Of a stretch of DNA of 9,294 bases, positions 6,552-9,294 are shown in pieces. The notes below the pieces were generated by a model. It was not told the DNA's origin, ran no database searches, and saw only the letters and a program-made list of their open reading frames with translations. The stretch covers positions 1 to 9,294 of the forward strand of contig JASFRI010000158.1 in assembly GCA_050115015.1 (NCBI GenBank), in the 5' to 3' direction. Every line of letters begins with the position of its first letter. Positions within the stretch are counted from its first letter, which is position 1. Position numbers and translations under genes: made by a program. This DNA is from JASFRI01 sp050115015. Lineage in GTDB: Bacteria; Acidobacteriota; Polarisedimenticolia; CBDVAL01.

Positions 6552-7651
6552 CCGGCGCGTCCTCCCCTCTCGTCGCCCACCGCGGCGACCGGCGCCGGTG
6601 GGTCCTGGCGCCGTGATCTTATCCCCTTTCTCCGCCGTGGGCCAGACGCTCGCCGGTTGCGGGCCTCCTGCGCGACGAGCACCGCCGCGAAGGCCAGGCC
6701 GGCCGCCGCGACGCACGCCAGCAGGAGGGACGACCGGGACGTCGCGGCGAGGCGCGTGTTCCAGAGGGCGAGGGCTCCCAGGACGGCGCCCGCGGCGTAG
6801 CAGGAGAGCGTGACGCCTCGCACCGTCATCCCCATCCGCCGCAGCCGCAGGGGGAAATGGTCGGGGCTTCCACGAAAGGGTGACGCTCCCCGGCCGAGCC
6901 GGATCACCGACACGAAGAGCGTGTCGAAGAGCGGCAGGCCCACGATCAGCAGCGGGGACAGGAAGCCCAGCCGGTTCCGCGTGGTGTACTGGGCGGTCAT
7001 CGTCATCGCGCCCAGCATCAGACCCAGGAACAGGCTGCCGGAGTCGCCGAGGTAGATGCGGGCGGGAGCCGCGTTGTGGCGCAGGAACCCCAGGAGGCTG
7101 CCCGCCAGGGCGGCGGCCATGACGGCGATGGCCCCGGGCTCCCCCACATGGGTCACCGCCACCAGGGAGAGGCACGCCACCGCGGCCACCCCCGGCGCCA
7201 GGCCATCCATGATGTCCAGGAGGTTCATGGCGTTGGTGACCGTGAGGATCCAGAGGATCGTGACCGCGGCCTGCGCCCACGGCGGCAGCCACACGATGTG
7301 GATCATCACGTCGCTCTTCACCAGGACCCAGCAGGCCACACCCTGTCCTGCGAGCTTGACGCCGGGGGACAGGCGGCCGAGATCGTCGATCAGTCCCACG
7401 AGGAGGACCAGGGTCCCGGCGAGCAACAGCCCGAGCACCCGCTGATCGAACTCGTAGAGCAGGGCCACCGAGACCAGGAACGACAGGTAGACCGCCAGGC
7501 CGCCCAGATAGGGAACCGGCTCCTCCTGGCGCTTCAGCCTCCCGTCGGGACGATCGACAATCCCGAACCGGAGCGCGGCGGACCGCGCCACGGGGGTGGC
7601 CCACGAGGCGAGCCCGAAGCCCAGGCCGAGCGCGAGCAGCAGCAGGGTCAC
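6548..7651 (-). CDS. Undecaprenyl-phosphate sugar-1-phosphate transferase (WecA/MraY family)
   Basis: This 367-residue polytopic enzyme would transfer a HexNAc-1-phosphate from a UDP-sugar to undecaprenyl phosphate, starting a lipid-linked glycan at the inner membrane. Seen: D33 RPDGRLKRQEEPVPYLGG (33-51), the WecA-like early loop; DD at 89-90 in LVGLIDDLGRLSPGVK; NAMNLLDIMDGLAPG (140-154), the N-x-x-N-x-x-D-x-x-DGLA motif; IYLGDSGSLFLG (199-210); and SPDHFPLRLRRMG (262-274) where WecA proteins have a histidine-rich HIHHRL-type motif. About ten hydrophobic segments are present. It has a basic, hydrophilic C-terminal tail of about 38 residues (330-367). GTG 7651 is chosen because it overlaps the GT2 stop (GTGA), has GGGGAGG 7 bases upstream, and directly precedes the first membrane helix. 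GlcNAc-1-P is the commonest substrate in the family, but the sugar cannot be read from this sequence. Confidence 0.92.
   Translation of the reverse strand: MTLLLLALGLGFGLASWATPVARSAALRFGIVDRPDGRLKRQEEPVPYLGGLAVYLSFLVSVALLYEFDQRVLGLLLAGTLVLLVGLIDDLGRLSPGVKLAGQGVACWVLVKSDVMIHIVWLPPWAQAAVTILWILTVTNAMNLLDIMDGLAPGVAAVACLSLVAVTHVGEPGAIAVMAAALAGSLLGFLRHNAAPARIYLGDSGSLFLGLMLGAMTMTAQYTTRNRLGFLSPLLIVGLPLFDTLFVSVIRLGRGASPFRGSPDHFPLRLRRMGMTVRGVTLSCYAAGAVLGALALWNTRLAATSRSSLLLACVAAAGLAFAAVLVAQEARNRRASGPRRRKGIRSRRQDPPAPVAAVGDERGGRAG
6561..6567 (-). promoter_or_regulatory. Shine-Dalgarno for the FAD oxidoreductase
   Basis: On the minus strand, GGGGAGG lies 9 bases before ATG 6551, inside the 3' end of the sugar-phosphate transferase gene. 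It supports a start right at the Rossmann motif and excludes the long upstream extension of the frame. Confidence 0.65.
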
Positions 7652-8628
7652 GCCGCCGCCTCCCCGGGCCGCGCCGACCGCCGCCGGGCGCGGGCGCGCC
7701 GCCGGGTGCCGGTGTCCCGCAGCACACGCCAGGCCACCCCCGGGCGGCAGACGGCCAGGTACGCCCAGATCTGCGCCTCGCGACCCAGGATGAAGGGCAG
7801 GTCGCGCAGGAACGCGCCGGGACGGTCGTTCTTGAGCATCGCGAGATAGCGGTTCTTCACCGCGTGGTAGGCCAGCTCGTCCGGCAGCGTCCGGAGGCGC
7901 CGGCGGCGACGGCGGCCCCCCGCGATCGCGGCGTCGGTGGCGCCGCGGAAGTGGTAGCCCCGCGCGTCCGGGACGTAGCGCCCCACCCAGCCGCGGTTTC
8001 GCGCGCGCCAGCCCAGGTCGAGGTCCTCGTGGAAGGCGAAGAAGTCCTCGTCGAACACCTCCCCGTCCGGGGCGACGTCCTCCAGGGTGCGGCGCCGGTA
8101 GAGCGCGGCGGCGCCGCAGACCGAGAAGACCTCGACCGGCTCGTCGAGCTGCCCCCGGTCCGCCTTCCCGTAGCCCCGATCGACGGTCCGCCGGCTGCGT
8201 CCCAGCCGCTGCCCGGCGGAGTCGATGGTGCGCCGGTCGAACCGGAGCAGCTTGCCCGCCACGAACCCCACCCGGTCCCCCTCGGCGAAGGCGGGGACGG
8301 CCCGCCGCAGGTAGTCCGGCTCCAGCACCACGTCGGGGTTGAGGAACAGGACGCTGCCGCCCCGGGCCGCCGCGTAGCCCAGGTTGCTGGCCCGGCAGAA
8401 CCCCAGGTTGCCTCCCGTCTCCCGGACCTCCGCCCCCCCTCCGCGGGCTATGGACACGGTCCCGTCCCGGGAGCCGTTGTCCACGACGATCACCTCCTCC
8501 GGCCGCAGGAGCTGTTCCCGCAGGGAGGCGAGGCACTCGCCGATCCATCGCGAGCTGTTCCAGGTCACGATCACCACGCTCACCCGGGACGGGTCCCGGG
8601 CGGCCTCCCTCCCCGCGCGGTCAGCCAC
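7648..8628 (-). CDS. Glycosyltransferase family 2 (rhamnosyltransferase-like, GT-A fold)
   Basis: This 326-residue inverting glycosyltransferase probably adds a sugar to a lipid-linked glycan at the cytoplasmic membrane face. Seen: VSVVIVTWNSS (16-26), EEVIVVDNGSRDGT (44-57), GGNLGFCRASNLGYAAA (72-88), VLFLNPDVVLEPDYL (93-107) carrying the metal/donor NPD variant of DxD at 97-99, VCGAAALYRR (170-179), and FHEDLDLGWRARNRGW (199-214) with the catalytic-type ED(L)D(L)xxR pattern, then HAVKNRYLAMLKN (255-267). This layout is that of the WbbL/RfbF-like branch that often uses dTDP-rhamnose; the donor is inferred, not shown. Two arginine-rich patches occur, near 239-244 and 309-320, and may help it bind the membrane. 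It starts at GTG 8628, overlapping the upstream gene by 8 bases, and no good ribosome site is visible, so translation probably depends on re-initiation. Confidence 0.92.
   Translation of the reverse strand: MADRAGREAARDPSRVSVVIVTWNSSRWIGECLASLREQLLRPEEVIVVDNGSRDGTVSIARGGGAEVRETGGNLGFCRASNLGYAAARGGSVLFLNPDVVLEPDYLRRAVPAFAEGDRVGFVAGKLLRFDRRTIDSAGQRLGRSRRTVDRGYGKADRGQLDEPVEVFSVCGAAALYRRRTLEDVAPDGEVFDEDFFAFHEDLDLGWRARNRGWVGRYVPDARGYHFRGATDAAIAGGRRRRRRLRTLPDELAYHAVKNRYLAMLKNDRPGAFLRDLPFILGREAQIWAYLAVCRPGVAWRVLRDTGTRRRARARRRSARPGEAAA
7659..7665 (-). promoter_or_regulatory. Shine-Dalgarno for the WecA-like transferase GTG start
   Basis: On the minus strand, GGGGAGG lies 7 bases before GTG 7651, within the end of the GT2 gene. 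It supports GTG 7651 as the start; the frame stays open for about 900 bases upstream but only as a shadow of the GT2 gene. Confidence 0.65.
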
Positions 8629-9294
8629 GATGGCCCATGACGGCCCCGTAGACCTCCAGGGTGCGCCGTGCGGTCCGCTCCCAGGAGTACGACGCCGCGC
8701 GCTCCGCCCCGAGCCGGATCAGGTCGCGGCGCGCCTCCCCGTCCTCCGCCGCCCGGCGGATCCCCTCCGCCAGCGCCTCCACGTTCTCCGGATCCACCAG
8801 GAGGGCGGCGTCGCCGAGCACCTCGGGAAAGCAGGAGGTGTTCGCCGCGACCACCGGCGTGCCGAGGGCCATCGCCTCGAGGGCCGGGAACCCGAACCCC
8901 TCGTAGAGGGAGGGGTAGGCCACGACCCGCGCCTCGCGGTAGAGACCCAGGAGATCGCTCTCCGGCAGGTAGCCCGCGTGGACGGCGACACCCTCGAGGC
9001 CCGCCCGGGCGATCATCTCCTTCACGTCCGGGTACGGGTACTCGACCCGTCCGACCAGGACGAGGGACAGCTCCGCGCCGCGGCCGCGCACCAGGGAGAT
9101 CGCCTGGAGGAGCCGGGGGATGTTACGGCGGGTGTGGATCGACCCCACGTGCAGCGCGAAGGCACCTCGGATGCCGAGCCGGCGGGCCGCGCCGGCGGCG
9201 TGGGGGCCCTCGATCCAGTCGGGATCCACCGCCGGATGGATCACGTGTACGCGATCCGGATCGACCCGGTAGCATTCCAGGATGTCCTGGCGCG
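8621..9294 (-). CDS. Glycosyltransferase family 4 (GT-B), C-terminal part; start beyond window
   Basis: The frame is open to the window edge, so only about 223 C-terminal residues are seen and the N-terminal acceptor domain is missing. The visible part starts RQDILECYRVDPDRVHVIHP, the inter-domain linker of GT4 enzymes, followed by AVDPDW. It continues with LHVGSIHTRRNIPRLLQA (the usual G-x-x-x-x-[RK]-K/R-N motif at the start of the donor domain), LVLVGR, AGYLPESDLLGLYREA, and the E-x7-E donor-binding motif EGFGFPALE followed by AMALGTPVVAAN and FPEVLGDAALLVDP. The nearest general type is the family that includes mannosyl- and rhamnosyltransferases of O-antigen and exopolysaccharide clusters; the donor is not known. 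GTG 9244 is not taken as the start because it falls in the linker and clear coding continues upstream. It is the first visible gene of the glycan module and is coupled to the GT2 gene. Confidence 0.9.
   Translation of the reverse strand, partial: RQDILECYRVDPDRVHVIHPAVDPDWIEGPHAAGAARRLGIRGAFALHVGSIHTRRNIPRLLQAISLVRGRGAELSLVLVGRVEYPYPDVKEMIARAGLEGVAVHAGYLPESDLLGLYREARVVAYPSLYEGFGFPALEAMALGTPVVAANTSCFPEVLGDAALLVDPENVEALAEGIRRAAEDGEARRDLIRLGAERAASYSWERTARRTLEVYGAVMGHRG

Noticed and set aside
5664..6800. Plus-strand open frame of 378 codons
   Set aside because: It is antisense to the FAD oxidoreductase and the end of the sugar-phosphate transferase, with no motif and biased composition.
6552..7727. 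N-terminal extension of the FAD oxidoreductase frame
   Set aside because: The frame is open far upstream, but the translation is low-complexity and overlaps the WecA-like gene. The Rossmann motif begins right at ATG 6551, which has a good ribosome site.
8621..9244. Complete 207-residue glycosyltransferase starting at GTG 9244
   Set aside because: Convincing GT4 linker sequence continues in frame upstream to the window edge, so the gene is cut by the window rather than short.

Overview
The window is GC-rich bacterial DNA with a strong bias to G or C at third codon positions. All nine genes lie on the minus strand, so transcription runs from high to low coordinates. It reads as one uninterrupted operon-like block. 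Neighbouring genes overlap by 1 to 20 bases or are separated by at most about 8 bases, and no gap could hold an internal promoter, terminator or RNA gene. Several starts are GTG or TTG. No mobile element, CRISPR array, tRNA or rRNA is visible. Gene content and composition suggest a Gram-negative-type, high-GC bacterium with type IV pili, such as Myxococcota, other deltaproteobacterial lineages, Acidobacteriota or a related candidate phylum. The sequence alone does not settle the phylum.

Upstream half in transcription order (9294 to 4051), a glycan-assembly module: the C-terminal part of a GT4/GT-B glycosyltransferase cut by the window edge; a GT2 glycosyltransferase of the rhamnosyltransferase type; a WecA/MraY-family polyprenyl-phosphate sugar-1-phosphate transferase, which would start a lipid-linked glycan; a FAD-dependent oxidoreductase of the amine-oxidase/protoporphyrinogen-oxidase-like superfamily; and a second GT4 glycosyltransferase. 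Together they could build an O-antigen, an exopolysaccharide or a protein-linked glycan. No flippase, polymerase or ligase is in view.

Downstream half (4070 to 1), a module that looks tied to type IV pili or type II secretion: a NatA-like ABC ATPase, an ABC-2-type permease, a membrane-anchored TPR protein with a pseudopilin-like C-terminal tail, a prepilin peptidase with all its catalytic and zinc-ligand residues, and the N-terminal half of a Cache/HAMP sensor protein, probably a histidine kinase, cut by the window edge. An ABC ATPase and permease next to a prepilin peptidase recalls the pilG-pilH-pilI-pilD part of the Myxococcus xanthus pil cluster.

The most interesting point is the junction at 4051-4070. 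There the first pilus-type gene starts at a TTG inside the last glycan gene, behind a perfect AGGAGG. This ties the two modules together translationally and suggests co-expression of a surface glycan (perhaps on pilin or the cell envelope) with pilus machinery. No gene is clearly of an unknown type. The novelty, if any, lies in the combination and in details of the TPR protein, the FAD enzyme and the sugar-phosphate transferase.
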